Assembly (NCBI GenBank): GCA_003135135.1
Contig: PLDK01000025.1
Location: forward strand, 1 to 64,000
DNA from: Deltaproteobacteria bacterium
GTDB taxonomy: Bacteria; Desulfobacterota; Binatia; Binatales; Binataceae
DNA length: 64,000 nt
Direction of reading: 5' to 3'
In this document: in pieces, positions 8,763 through 17,154 of the stretch
Layout of the letters: every line of letters begins with the position of its first letter
Position numbering within the stretch: the first letter of the stretch is position 1
Made by a program: the position numbers and the translations under genes
Notes under the pieces: generated by a model
Databases searched by the model: none
What the model saw: the letters and a program-made list of their open reading frames with translations, nothing else
What the model was told of the DNA's origin: nothing

Positions 8763-10019
8763 ATGCCGAACAAGCCGCAAATGCTGGAAGGCTACCGGGT
8801 TCTGGACTTCACGCAGTTCGTGGCGGGGCCGACCTGCACGCGAATCCTCGCCGAGATGGGCGCTGAAGTAATCAAGGTCGAACTCGCGCCGGCTGGAGAT
8901 CGCATCCGCGCCGACGGGCTCAAGTCGCGCGCGCCGGAATTCAAGAACTCGAGCCATAGCACCTACTATCTGCAGCACAACCACTCAAAGCTAAGCTTTG
9001 CGATCGATCTCAAAAAACCCGGAGCGCGAGAGATCGTGATGTCGATGATTCCGCAGATCGACGTGGTAGTTGAAAATTTCGCGCCGCGAGTGATCGACCG
9101 GCTGGGATTTGCCTACAAGGACATCAAGGCAGTCAATCCGAAAATCATCATGTGCTCGATTTCGATGGCGGGGCAGACCGGACCGCTGTCGGTCAAGGCC
9201 GGCTACGATTTTATCGGCCAGGCATATGCGGGGATTACCGACGGAATCGGGCAGGCCGATGGGCCGCCCGCGCTGACGACGATGGCGATCGGCGACGTTT
9301 CAACCGGCGTCGCCGCGGCGATGGCGGTCGGCTTCGCGCTGTTGCATCGCGAGCGCACGGGAGAAGGCCAGTATCTCGACGCGTCGCTGCTGGATACCTA
9401 CTTCCACATGCACGAGAAGACCGTGCCGATCGTGTCGCTGCGCGGCGACAAGTTTCGTCCGACGCGAACCGGTTCGATCCATCCCGATGGCGGCACCACC
9501 GGCATTTTTCATTTCCGTGGCGACCAATACATTCTGATTACATCGACGCCGCATCAATGGCCGCAGCTGGTGCGGGCGCTCGGGATGCCTGAATTGGCGG
9601 CCGACCCGCGCTTCAAGGATCCTCGCGGGCGGCGCGACAACAAGGAACAACTGAGAGACGTGATCGAGAAGTGGCTCACACGCTTTTCGACCCGTGACGA
9701 CGCGATCGCCGCGCTGGATGCTGAACGCGTGCCGTGCGCTCCGGTGCTGACGGTCAACGAAGCCGTAAAGCATCCGCATCTCAACGAGCGCAAGACGGTT
9801 CGCTGGGTCAAGGATCCGATTCTGGGCACGGTCGCGATTCCGGGTGTGCCGGTGAAGTTTTCGGCATGGCCGGACCGGACCGAAGTCCGTTCTTCGAGAC
9901 TGGGTGAGGACAACGAGCGCATACTGCGCGAACTGCTCAAGATGCCGGCGGAGCGGATTGCCAAGCTCTACGCCGAAGGAATCCTGGTCCGCGATCCGAC
10001 GCTCGAAAGGCAGGGGTGA
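8763..10019 (+). CDS. CaiB/BaiF family III CoA transferase
   Basis: The 418-residue product is a class III acyl-CoA transferase, which moves CoA between carboxylic acids through an aspartyl-acyl intermediate. Typical features are VLDFTQFVAGPTCTRILAEM at the N terminus, GAEVIKVE, SKLSFAIDLKKP, the GYDFIGQAYAGI region, and IGDVSTGVAAAMA around residue 180, which holds the expected catalytic Asp. RTGEGQYLDASLLD and a C-terminal GVPVKFS follow. GGGAGA precedes the ATG. The substrate cannot be read from sequence (formyl, carnitine, bile-acid, succinyl and other types look alike). The stop codon lies inside a dispersed palindromic repeat (10010-10130), so the last residues RQG are encoded by repeat-like DNA. 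Confidence 0.93.
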   Translation: MPNKPQMLEGYRVLDFTQFVAGPTCTRILAEMGAEVIKVELAPAGDRIRADGLKSRAPEFKNSSHSTYYLQHNHSKLSFAIDLKKPGAREIVMSMIPQIDVVVENFAPRVIDRLGFAYKDIKAVNPKIIMCSISMAGQTGPLSVKAGYDFIGQAYAGITDGIGQADGPPALTTMAIGDVSTGVAAAMAVGFALLHRERTGEGQYLDASLLDTYFHMHEKTVPIVSLRGDKFRPTRTGSIHPDGGTTGIFHFRGDQYILITSTPHQWPQLVRALGMPELAADPRFKDPRGRRDNKEQLRDVIEKWLTRFSTRDDAIAALDAERVPCAPVLTVNEAVKHPHLNERKTVRWVKDPILGTVAIPGVPVKFSAWPDRTEVRSSRLGEDNERILRELLKMPAERIAKLYAEGILVRDPTLERQG

Positions 10020-10130
10020 CCCCTGCACCCAACGTTAAGGCCGCCCGCCATTGGCGGGCGCGGCCCCTGCCAACGGCTTAATACTGCGCTGCCGTCGCCA
10101 CGGCCGGGAGTGACCCGTGCACCTTAGCGT
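10010..10130. repeat. Dispersed palindromic repeat, copy B
   Basis: The unit starts with GCAGGGGTGACCCCTGCACCC, whose core CAGGGGT-G-ACCCCTG is a perfect inverted repeat, then a CCCGCC/GGCGGG hairpin, GCCCCTGCCAACGGCTTAAT and a decayed second GAGTGACCCGTGCACC. It closely follows the order of copy C (11648-11784). The TGA in the first palindrome is the stop of the CoA-transferase gene. The palindromes may act as a transcription end or a nuclease-stable 3' end. Confidence 0.8.
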
Positions 10131-10152
10131 GCAGGCATGTCGGTCAGCACCG

Positions 10153-10194
10153 CGCATTCGAGCGGCGGCGTAAGGATAGCCGCGCCGCGCTGGA
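10153..10194 (+). repeat. Duplicated 42-bp fragment of the pabC-like gene
   Basis: These 42 bases match 11091-11132 with a single mismatch. At 11091 the sequence is coding, on the opposite strand, for the ILTPPLECGLL segment of the PabC-like enzyme. Here it is not in a gene, so it is a displaced copy. Together with the copy at 10872-10906 it brackets the glycosidase-like ORF. Confidence 0.9.
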
Positions 10195-10410
10195 AAGCCC
10201 CTTGCACTCAAAACCGGGCTCGCGCTTCGTATTTGCAAAACGCCCCGTACCGGTGTTAGTCCGATTCAGGATTGAAAATGGAAATTCCGGATGAATCAAG
10301 TTCAGAGACTTATCCGGGTGAACGGCGCGTAGCTGCTATCGCGTGATAGAGCGCCTCTGGACCGATGCGGCGTTGAGCAGGACGACATTCGTGAAAGGAC
10401 CGTACTCGCC

Positions 10411-10800
10411 ATGACAGCGCCCGCGAGCGCATACACGCCATCGCCAGAGTGGAGCGCGTTTCGCGACTACCCCGGCAATCCGCTCATCGAACCGCACTGG
10501 CCCGAGTGGATCATCGCGGACCCCACGGTGCTTCCCCCGGAGTTGACGCCGGACGGGCGCTGGCACCTCTTCGCGAACGGGCTTAGGGGGATCGACCACT
10601 TCACGAGCGCGGACGGCTTCGCATGGACGCAGGTGGATCCTGAGCCGATCATCGGGCCGGAAGGGAGCGGGTGGAAGCGCGCGTTCGTCTATCAGCTCGA
10701 CGTCGCGCGCAGCGGCCGAGAGCTACGCATCTACTACAACGCCCGGAGCGGCTGGTTCCTCGGCGCCGAGAGGATCGGCGTGGCGATCGCGTCGACGTAG
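10411..10800 (+). CDS. Short glycoside-hydrolase-like protein (GH43/32/117 propeller type), probably truncated
   Basis: The 129-residue product starts MTAPASAYTPSPEW and contains NPLIEP, ADPTVLPPE (an Asp in the position of a propeller catalytic base), WHLFANG, HFTSADGFAW and a last strand LRIYYNARSG. These are typical of the first two blades of five-bladed glycosidases (GH43/GH32/GH117/GH130 group), which usually need about 280-320 residues. No signal peptide is seen. The frame ends soon after the second blade, so it is probably a fragment. It lies between copies of sequence from both neighbouring genes, which fits an inserted or rearranged segment. Whether it is expressed is unclear; the ribosome site (AAAGGA) is 13 bases upstream. 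Confidence 0.55.
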   Translation: MTAPASAYTPSPEWSAFRDYPGNPLIEPHWPEWIIADPTVLPPELTPDGRWHLFANGLRGIDHFTSADGFAWTQVDPEPIIGPEGSGWKRAFVYQLDVARSGRELRIYYNARSGWFLGAERIGVAIAST

Positions 10801-10871
10801 TGCCGCTGCCCGGTCGCAGTCCGAAGCCGCGATCGGACCGCATCGCGGCGGTCGGGGCTATGCGCAACGAG

Positions 10872-10906
10872 TCCTGGTCCGGGATCCGACGCGCGAAAGC
10901 AAGGGG
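10872..10906 (+). repeat. Duplicated 3' end of the CoA-transferase gene
   Basis: TCCTGGTCCGGGATCCGACG and the next 15 bases match 9982-10016, the codons for the last residues (LVRDPTLERQG) of the CoA transferase, at about 31 of 35 positions. The copy here is not attached to a transferase gene. It lies just before the 3' end of the PabC-like gene. Confidence 0.82.
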
Positions 10907-10941
10907 GCGTAGCTCAGAAGAATCGCGGGCGTAGGTGGGAG

Positions 10942-11610
10942 CTATAGGCGGACTTCGATGAGGCCGCGGACGGAATTGCCGAGAAAAATTCGATCGGCCG
11001 ACCTTAAGTCCGCCACTGTCAACACGCATTCACGCGTGGGAATCACCTGACTATCGAGCATCCATCTTCGCAGCGTGCCGTCCAGCAGCCCGCATTCCAG
11101 CGGCGGCGTAAGGATAGCCGCGCCGCGCTGGATAAACACGTTGGTGCGCGCGCCTTCGGTAACTTCGGCGCGTTGGTTGACGAATATGACATCGAAGCAT
11201 CCCGTTCGAGCCGACCAGGTCCTAAGCTCGGCGTCGTACAAGGCGCGGCGCGTCGTCTTATGGCGCAGGATAAGGTCCGCACTCGAAACCGCGATGGTGG
11301 AAATCACCGCGCGTGGGATAGGTTCCTTGTGCGTAGGTAGTTCGATTGGGGCGGCGGATACCGATAGCGTGCCGTCCGGCGCCAGCATCAATTGAATTTT
11401 CCAGAATGGCTGGATGGACAGGTTCTCAGTTTTTTCAATTTCTTCGGTGCATCCTCGCAGAGCGCGGGTGACCTCGCCCAAGTCGCAGCGAAAGCCCATC
11501 GAGGCCGACGACGCCGACAGGCGCCGCAGATGGTATTGCAGGAGCAGATAGCCGGACGACCGCGTCCAGAGGATGCTTTCAATCAGGCTGAATTCCACGT
11601 CCGTGGTCAC
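10942..11610 (-). CDS. pabC: Aminodeoxychorismate lyase-like class IV aminotransferase (PabC)
   Basis: A 222-residue fold-type IV PLP enzyme. The PLP lysine is expected in LRHKTTRRALYD, followed by EVTEGARTNVFI, the CGLLDGTLRR substrate loop and GNSVRGLIEV at the end. PabC releases pyruvate from 4-amino-4-deoxychorismate to give p-aminobenzoate for folate. The length is slightly short for the family (about 270), mainly at the N terminus, where LIESILWTRSSGYLLLQYHL gives the usual first strand and helix. It lies downstream of the PabA-PabB fusion on the same strand, separated by the 137-base repeat copy C, which supports PabC over a branched-chain or D-amino-acid aminotransferase. Confidence 0.88.
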   Translation of the reverse strand: MTTDVEFSLIESILWTRSSGYLLLQYHLRRLSASSASMGFRCDLGEVTRALRGCTEEIEKTENLSIQPFWKIQLMLAPDGTLSVSAAPIELPTHKEPIPRAVISTIAVSSADLILRHKTTRRALYDAELRTWSARTGCFDVIFVNQRAEVTEGARTNVFIQRGAAILTPPLECGLLDGTLRRWMLDSQVIPTRECVLTVADLRSADRIFLGNSVRGLIEVRL

Positions 11611-11647
11611 GTCCTTATCGGCGGGGGGAGAACTTAATTGTATGCGA

Positions 11648-11784
11648 AACCCACCGTGGGTTGCAGGGGTGACCCCTGCACCCAGTGTTAAGGCCGCCCG
11701 CCGTTGGCGGGCGCGACCCCTGCCAATGGCTTAATACTGCGCTGCCGTCGCTACGGGCAGGGGCGACCCCTGCACCCAGTATTA
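11648..11784. repeat. Dispersed palindromic repeat, copy C (most complete)
   Basis: The unit opens with AACCCACCGTGGGTT, a perfect inverted repeat, then GCAGGGGTGACCCCTGCACC, the CCCGCCGTTGGCGGG hairpin, GACCCCTGCCAATGGCTTAA and a second CAGGGGCGACCCCTGCACCC ending AGTATTA. It sits between pabAB and pabC and may uncouple or stabilise their transcript. Copies with the same order of words lie at 1-67, 10010-10130 and 43789-43846. Confidence 0.85.
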
Positions 11785-11807
11785 AAACAAAGATGCAAAG
11801 GTCGGTT

Positions 11808-13925
11808 TCACTCGGAGGTCATCGCGATTGCGCGCAGCGGCGCCTGAGCCTTCAGCATCGCCTCCTCGAGCTCGCGCGCGGGTTGCGAGCCGATCACGAC
11901 GGCGCCGCCGACGCCGATCGAAATCGCGCCGTCGGCGACAACGATGGTGCGTATAACAACTGAGAAATCCGCCGCGCCGGAAATCGAAAGGAAGCCCAGA
12001 GCGCCGGAATAAATTCCCCGCGCATTGTTCTCGAGGCGATCGATGATCTCCATGGTGCGAAGTTTCGGCGCGCCGGTCATGGAACCGCCCGGAAACGCGG
12101 CCCTCAAGCAATCGATCGCGGTCACTCCCGGCCGCAGGCATCCGCGCACCGTGCTCACCAACTGATGAACGGTGGCGTAGCTCTCGACTTCCATCAGGCG
12201 GGGCACCTCGACCGTGCCGATCTTGCAGACGCGGCCCAGATCGTTGCGGATCAGGTCCACGATCATGAGGTTCTCGGCGCGCTCCTTTTCACTGGATTGC
12301 AGTTCCCGGCGCATCCGATCGTCGTCGGCGGGGGTCGGCCCGCGCGGCGCAGTGCCCTTTATCGGCCGCGATTCGACATTACCGGCGCAATCGATTTTGA
12401 CAAAGCGCTCGGGCGACGCGCTCAGGATGGACAGACCCGGAAAACTGAGCAAGGCCGCATACGGCGCGGGGTTGATCGCGCGCAGAACGTTGTAAGTGGC
12501 CAGCGGCTCGATTCGCGCCTGCGGAAATATCTTATTGGTCAGGCAGATTTCGTAGGATTCGCCGTGGCGCAACTCGTGCAGGCATCGTTCGATCAGCTTC
12601 AGGTACTCCGGCGGCGAATGCTGATAGCGCGTCGGGATCGCGATCTCCGGGCGGGCGGGCGCGGGCGCGGCAGGCCCGGCTGCAACGCGGCGCAGATGCG
12701 CCTCGATCGCGTCGAACCATCGCTCGCTTTCATCGGCGCTATCTCCGGCGGGCGCCAGGCAGACCAGATAGGTGACGGCGGCCAGGTGATCGATTGCGAT
12801 CAGCCGGTCGGCGAATAGGAAGTAAGCATCCGGAGTAGCCGACTTGTAGGCAAAGCCGGCGCCGCATTCACGCTTCAGTTCATAGCCAAGGTAACCTACA
12901 AAACCGCAGGTAAAATCAAAGGGCAAATCGGCAGGAGCAATGCGCACCTGCTCGATAAATTCCCGCAGGTACTCAAACACACTCTGCTCGATCGGGCGGG
13001 CGCCTGATGAATCGGCGACGGTAAGTGTACCACTGTGAGTATCGTATAGGACTCTGAAACTGTAAGGACCAGAACCATCGCCCATGAAGGAGAAGCGCGA
13101 CAGGCCGGGAACTACCAGGCTGCTATCGAGCCAGAATGCGCTTGGCGAACGGCCATAGGATGCGGCATAGACGGCTTGCGCGTCGGGACAGATGTCGAGA
13201 CGTCGCGATCGCAGCTGAAACTTCGGATGGCGATCGGCAGTCGGCTCGGCGGCTGGTTGGAGGGAGCGCTTTGCAGGCGGAAGAGACGGCTGGGGACGGC
13301 GATTGCGGGTCTGTATGAAGGAATGGGACAGGTCGCGAAAATTCGCCAATATCCAATGGCCATGGTCGCTGCAGATCGATTCGGGATGAAATTGAATGCC
13401 CCAGATCGGCCGATCCTCGTGGCGGAGGCCCATGACCACGCCGTCGGCGGTCCATGCGATTGCCGTCAAGGGGGCAGGGATAGGAGGCACGACGCATAGC
13501 GAATGATAGCGAACGGCGGAAAAGGGGGAAGGCACGCCCGCGAACAGAGGATCGCCATGATGATAGACTTGGGTGACCCGGCCGTGCATCGGCTCCGGCG
13601 CAAGCGCGACGGTGGCGCCAAAGGCATCGCCGATTCCCTGATGACCAATGCAGACGCCGAGGATCGGCACCGGGGCGAACAGGATCGCGTCGCGGGAGAC
13701 GCCAAAGTCGCGGTGGTTTTGAGGGTGTCCGGGACCGGGCGAAATAACGATGTTGTCGAAGCGGTAATTTTTGAGATCATCCCAGGCAAGCTGATCATTT
13801 TTTATGACGATGGGTTCATTCCCGTTAACCTGCGCGATGAGCTGAAACAGGTTGAACGTGAAAGAGTCGTAATTGTCGATCAGAAGAGTTTGAATCATCT
13901 CGCGCCGCGCTGATCCAACGGTCAT
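11808..13925 (-). CDS. pabAB: Fused aminodeoxychorismate synthase PabA-PabB
   Basis: The 705-residue product joins a glutamine amidotransferase (about 10-210) to a chorismate-binding synthase (about 240-700). The amidotransferase has LLIDNYDSFTFNL, ISPGPGHP, the nucleophile in LGVCIGHQ and the catalytic His in IQFHPES. The synthase part has PIKGTAPRG, where Lys rather than Ala marks PabB (aminodeoxychorismate) over TrpE (anthranilate), then LIRNDLGRV, FPGGSMTGAPK and YSGALGFLS. It makes 4-amino-4-deoxychorismate from chorismate and glutamine. AAGGTGGG lies just before the chosen ATG; a second ATG nine codons in would also leave both domains intact. PabC follows downstream. Confidence 0.95.
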   Translation of the reverse strand: MTVGSARREMIQTLLIDNYDSFTFNLFQLIAQVNGNEPIVIKNDQLAWDDLKNYRFDNIVISPGPGHPQNHRDFGVSRDAILFAPVPILGVCIGHQGIGDAFGATVALAPEPMHGRVTQVYHHGDPLFAGVPSPFSAVRYHSLCVVPPIPAPLTAIAWTADGVVMGLRHEDRPIWGIQFHPESICSDHGHWILANFRDLSHSFIQTRNRRPQPSLPPAKRSLQPAAEPTADRHPKFQLRSRRLDICPDAQAVYAASYGRSPSAFWLDSSLVVPGLSRFSFMGDGSGPYSFRVLYDTHSGTLTVADSSGARPIEQSVFEYLREFIEQVRIAPADLPFDFTCGFVGYLGYELKRECGAGFAYKSATPDAYFLFADRLIAIDHLAAVTYLVCLAPAGDSADESERWFDAIEAHLRRVAAGPAAPAPARPEIAIPTRYQHSPPEYLKLIERCLHELRHGESYEICLTNKIFPQARIEPLATYNVLRAINPAPYAALLSFPGLSILSASPERFVKIDCAGNVESRPIKGTAPRGPTPADDDRMRRELQSSEKERAENLMIVDLIRNDLGRVCKIGTVEVPRLMEVESYATVHQLVSTVRGCLRPGVTAIDCLRAAFPGGSMTGAPKLRTMEIIDRLENNARGIYSGALGFLSISGAADFSVVIRTIVVADGAISIGVGGAVVIGSQPARELEEAMLKAQAPLRAIAMTSE

Positions 13926-14190
13926 CGTCCCACCTTACAGGGACGCCTGCCAGCAATCCGCTCCCACCGAAAGTGAAAGCATCGATCGCGAAGCGGCGAG
14001 AGGCAAGGCATCGATCGGCGTTGTGGACGGCGGCTGGGGCTGATATCTGCGGACTGAACCGGGTTGCGGCTTGCCGAGAGGAGCTATTCGGTCTACAAGG
14101 ATCAGAGAGGCAAAGGGGAATCGCAGGTTCTTGCTTTTTGGCTAACGTCGGTCAGGAAACAATCTAGCGCTTGGCTTTCAGGAGGAAGAC

Positions 14191-14697
14191 ATGAAACCAG
14201 GACTCCGCATCGCGGTTGCTGTTACCAGTATGCTTTTCTTGAGTTGTTGGTCATTGACGGCGCACGCCGAGGATGGCAAGTACACCGTCAAGACGGGCTA
14301 TCTGACTTGTCACGAAGCGTCGGGATGGGGATTTGTGTTCGGATCTTCGCGCGAACTCAAATGCTCATACTCGTCCAATGGCGGAAGAGTCGAATACTAC
14401 AACGGAAGCGTCTCGAAGTTCGGCGCAGATATCGGCTACCTCAAATCGTCGGTGATCTTGTGGGCGGTCGCCGCGACGACCAAGGATCTCAAGCCCGGGG
14501 CGCTGGAGGGGCACTACGGCGGTGTGACCGCGAGCGTCACGCTCGGTGCAGGTGCGGGCGCAAACGTCCTGGTCGGAGGCTTCGATCAATCGATCGCGCT
14601 TCAGCCGGTATCAATCGAAGGGCAGAACGGAGTGAACGTCGCGGCTGGACTCGCGGAGATCACGCTCAAGTACCGCGGCGAGAAAGAACCGCGCTGA
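14191..14697 (+). CDS. Secreted DUF992 protein
   Basis: The 168-residue product has a cleavable signal peptide (AHAED junction near residue 27) and a DUF992 domain: TGYLTCHEASGWGFVFGSSR, CSYSS, FGADIGY, then GALEGHYGGVTASVTLGAGAGAN and ALQPVSIEGQNGVNVAAG. DUF992 proteins are periplasmic or outer-membrane-associated and of unknown function. Two cysteines in the N-terminal part are conserved in the family and probably pair. An AGGAGG ribosome site is five bases before the ATG. The gene stands alone and ends in a strong hairpin. Confidence 0.9.
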   Translation: MKPGLRIAVAVTSMLFLSCWSLTAHAEDGKYTVKTGYLTCHEASGWGFVFGSSRELKCSYSSNGGRVEYYNGSVSKFGADIGYLKSSVILWAVAATTKDLKPGALEGHYGGVTASVTLGAGAGANVLVGGFDQSIALQPVSIEGQNGVNVAAGLAEITLKYRGEKEPR

Positions 14698-14725
14698 ATA
14701 ATTCCGCCAACACACGCGACATCAA

Positions 14726-14754
14726 TCGGGGCGCCGGCGAAATCCGGCGCCCGA
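14726..14754 (+). terminator. Hairpin terminator after the DUF992 gene
   Basis: TCGGGGCGCCGG and CCGGCGCCCGA form an 11-bp stem with one bulged G around a CGAAAT loop, 30 bases after the stop. The following sequence (TTATCG) has only a weak T-run, so termination may be partial. Confidence 0.65.
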
Positions 14755-14818
14755 TTATCGCGCGCTCGATACTGGGTCAGGTCTGCAACAGCTATTGGAC
14801 CGTTCGCGTCGGCTGTGC

Positions 14819-15223
14819 TTAGCGTTTCTTAGCCGCGACTACGTGACCGCGCCCATCACGCGCTTCATTTCCTTTGAAGTTGGCAACCTTATCGGGACGC
14901 TTTGACGGCTCAGGTTTTTCACCAACCCTTGGGGTTGGGCCTTTATAGCCGCGCTGAGGATCGTAGCTGTTATTTACGTAGCCCTGGAAGTTGCCAGGGC
15001 CATGATACCACGGGCCAGCGCCAATGAACACACCACCCGTAAACCATTCCGGGCCGTAGTAGCCCCAGGGAGCACAAGTATAAGGAGAGTAGTCATAGTA
15101 ACCGTAAGGGCATTCAGGGGGAGTTCCAATGTTGATGGTGACCTGAGCCTCCATTTTGGGAGCAGTCACTGCGAAGCAGACTCCAACCACAGCAAATATT
15201 GCAAGATATTTGAATCGGTTCAT
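14819..15223 (-). CDS. Small secreted Tyr/Gly/Pro-rich protein
   Basis: The 134-residue product has a signal peptide (IFAVVGVCFAVTAPKMEAQ) and a mature region rich in Tyr, Gly, Pro and Trp: PPECPYGYYDYSPYTCAPWG, YYGPEWFTGGVFIGAGPWYHG. Two cysteines flank the YGYYDYSPY segment. The C-terminal tail is charged and rich in Lys/Arg. Similar short exported proteins occur in Acidobacteriota and other soil bacteria with no known role. The composition suggests an envelope or surface structural protein; this is inference. Confidence 0.75.
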   Translation of the reverse strand: MNRFKYLAIFAVVGVCFAVTAPKMEAQVTINIGTPPECPYGYYDYSPYTCAPWGYYGPEWFTGGVFIGAGPWYHGPGNFQGYVNNSYDPQRGYKGPTPRVGEKPEPSKRPDKVANFKGNEARDGRGHVVAAKKR

Positions 15224-15447
15224 AAATTATCCTCAGTTATCGTAAGTGCCGTCGTCTGCCTATCTGTACCTTATTCACTGTATGGAACCCATACGGTGTA
15301 AGCACGCAATCATCGTACCGTATTCCGAGGCAGCAGGGCAAAGGCAACAATGGCTCCCGGCATCGACACTCGGCGCCACGTCTGCGCGTCTTGGAGCCAG
15401 CCAGACCAGGCATTTCGTTCTTTTGATTCGGCGGCGGCGGGGGAGTG

Positions 15448-15479
15448 ACGGGCGCGCGCCCCATCGGACGCGCGCCCGT
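15448..15479 (-). terminator. Hairpin terminator after the phosphoesterase
   Basis: ACGGGCGCGCG and CGCGCGCCCGT form a perfect 11-bp stem with a 10-base loop, 20 bases beyond the phosphoesterase stop on its strand. There is no strong T-run, so it may depend on Rho or protect the 3' end. Confidence 0.65.
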
Positions 15480-15498
15480 TGTCGATGGGTCCGAAGAC

Positions 15499-17154
15499 CT
15501 AGAAAGAATGAAGCGGCTCTCCGGTGGACGGATCCAGCAAGAGCGGGGGGGTCCACTGGGGATGCTCGAAGTCCAACATCGAGTCGATCGAGTTGGAGAT
15601 CGCGTCGAAGGAGCCCTGGATCCGTTGTCCGCCGAGCCAGTTATCCTCGATGAAGCGGATGGCAGAGACCTGGGCGGTCAGCGTGTGATCGACGAAGTTG
15701 GGCCGCGAGAACGGCGAGATCACCAGGAACGGCAGGCGCGGCCCGTAGCCGCAGCGGCCTTGCGCATGAGTGAGCGCGGGATTGACGCCCGGCAGGGCGG
15801 CGTCTCCGGTGCCGCACTTCCCTGCACCGGTCAACGCGTCGGCGCTGCTCGCTGACTGGTTGAGAATGGGCGACATCACGTGATCGTACCACCCGTCCGA
15901 ATCGTCCCACGAGATCACTACCGCGGTGGAACTCCATTGGGGCGACTGCTGGAGTGCGTTGAGCACCGTCACGAGAAAGGCCTGCTCGTCAAGCGGGTCG
16001 GAGTAGCCCGGATGACCCTCCTGGAAGCCGGGCGGCTTGATGAAGCTGACCGCAGGCAGGTTGTTCGCCGCAAGCGCGGCGAAGAAGTCGTCGGTGTCGT
16101 ACTGATGATTGGACGTGGTGTCGGCGCTGGTACCGTAAAGGCTCGGCGCAACGTTGGGACGCGCATGAGTCAGGTTCTGCGTGCTCTTGTAGTACTGGAA
16201 CGCTGCATGATGCGGGATGTAGTCGACTTTCGTTTCGCCGGTGACGGCCGAGGTCGTGGTGCGGCTGCAGCCCGTGGTTCCATTGGGATTGGTCAGAGAC
16301 AGATTGAATCCACCGTGGAACCATCCCCAGCTGATGCCCGCGGCGTTGAGCAGATCACCGATGTTCTTCCCGGTCATAGCGACCGGGTTGCTCGACGTGG
16401 AGCACACATCGCCCGTCGGGTCGGAGTCGCTGATCAGGGTGTACGAGCCGTCGGTGTTCGGCCCGACCAGCAGCTGGTCGGCGACCCCGCTGCTGGGGTT
16501 TTTGGCCACGGCGCCGTTGGTCTGTCCGGAAACGAGGTTGATCGCCCCGGGCGACGATGGGCCGAACGTCGTGTCGTAGGAATTGTCACTCATGGCAAAG
16601 CGTTGCGCGTAGTTCCACAGCGCGGTGACGGTGTTGCCGTCGTAGTAGCCCATCGTGAGGCCATCGGTCGTATATTCCGCCGGCGGTGGACCAGCCACGC
16701 CGACATCGAACGGGAACAGATCCATCAGGCCCGAGTCAGCCGCGGCCTGTTCGGGGCCGTAGTCGTGGTTCTGGTCCGAGGTCGCGGCTTGGCTCCGATC
16801 GAGGCGAAACGGATTGAGCGCCGCGCCCGGGCCACCACCGGTGTTGGAGGTGGAGTTGTTGAGGGAGTTCAGGAAGTTCGGGTTGTTTGTCAGCAGCGCG
16901 CCGCTGAGTCCATTGACGTTCGGCGTCCAGGGCTTCGCCTGGAACGGTGGCTCACCCGCTGGGTTGGCTGCGACCGGATAGGTGCCGAAGTAATGATCGA
17001 AGGAAATATTTTCCGGGTAGATCACTACCAGGTGCTTGATGGGCGTGGCGGTGGGCGGCCCTTGGGGCGGAGGGCCGAAGGCAGCCCCCGAACCCTGCTG
17101 GATAAGCAGGCCCACGAGGCCCATTGCAACGGACCGCACGATTTTTTTTCGCAT
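15499..17154 (-). CDS. Secreted phosphoesterase (acid phosphatase/phospholipase C family)
   Basis: The 551-residue product has a signal peptide and the phosphoesterase domain (PF04185) shared by bacterial non-specific phospholipases C and acid phosphatases. Motifs: HLVVIYPENISFDHYFGTYP at the N terminus (metal/nucleophile region, with NISFDHY in place of the common NRSFDHY), NHDYGPEQ, MGYYD, YDTTFGPSSPGAINLVSG, SFIKPPG, VVISWDDSDGWYDHV and GYGPRLPFLVISPFSR. It would hydrolyse phosphate or phospholipid esters outside the cytoplasm. It appears monocistronic with a hairpin terminator. Substrate is not decided by sequence; Pho regulation is plausible, but no Pho box was found. Confidence 0.92.
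   Translation of the reverse strand: MRKKIVRSVAMGLVGLLIQQGSGAAFGPPPQGPPTATPIKHLVVIYPENISFDHYFGTYPVAANPAGEPPFQAKPWTPNVNGLSGALLTNNPNFLNSLNNSTSNTGGGPGAALNPFRLDRSQAATSDQNHDYGPEQAAADSGLMDLFPFDVGVAGPPPAEYTTDGLTMGYYDGNTVTALWNYAQRFAMSDNSYDTTFGPSSPGAINLVSGQTNGAVAKNPSSGVADQLLVGPNTDGSYTLISDSDPTGDVCSTSSNPVAMTGKNIGDLLNAAGISWGWFHGGFNLSLTNPNGTTGCSRTTTSAVTGETKVDYIPHHAAFQYYKSTQNLTHARPNVAPSLYGTSADTTSNHQYDTDDFFAALAANNLPAVSFIKPPGFQEGHPGYSDPLDEQAFLVTVLNALQQSPQWSSTAVVISWDDSDGWYDHVMSPILNQSASSADALTGAGKCGTGDAALPGVNPALTHAQGRCGYGPRLPFLVISPFSRPNFVDHTLTAQVSAIRFIEDNWLGGQRIQGSFDAISNSIDSMLDFEHPQWTPPLLLDPSTGEPLHSF

Noticed and set aside
8486-8773. 95-residue minus-strand frame upstream of the CoA transferase
   Set aside because: No motif, no ribosome site, and it would cover the likely promoter of the CoA transferase.
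10903-10917. GGGGGCGTAGCTCAG, which looks like the start of a tRNA-Ala gene
   Set aside because: Only the first 15 bases fit. No D-loop, anticodon stem, T-arm or acceptor partner follows before pabC begins, so it is chance or a fragment.
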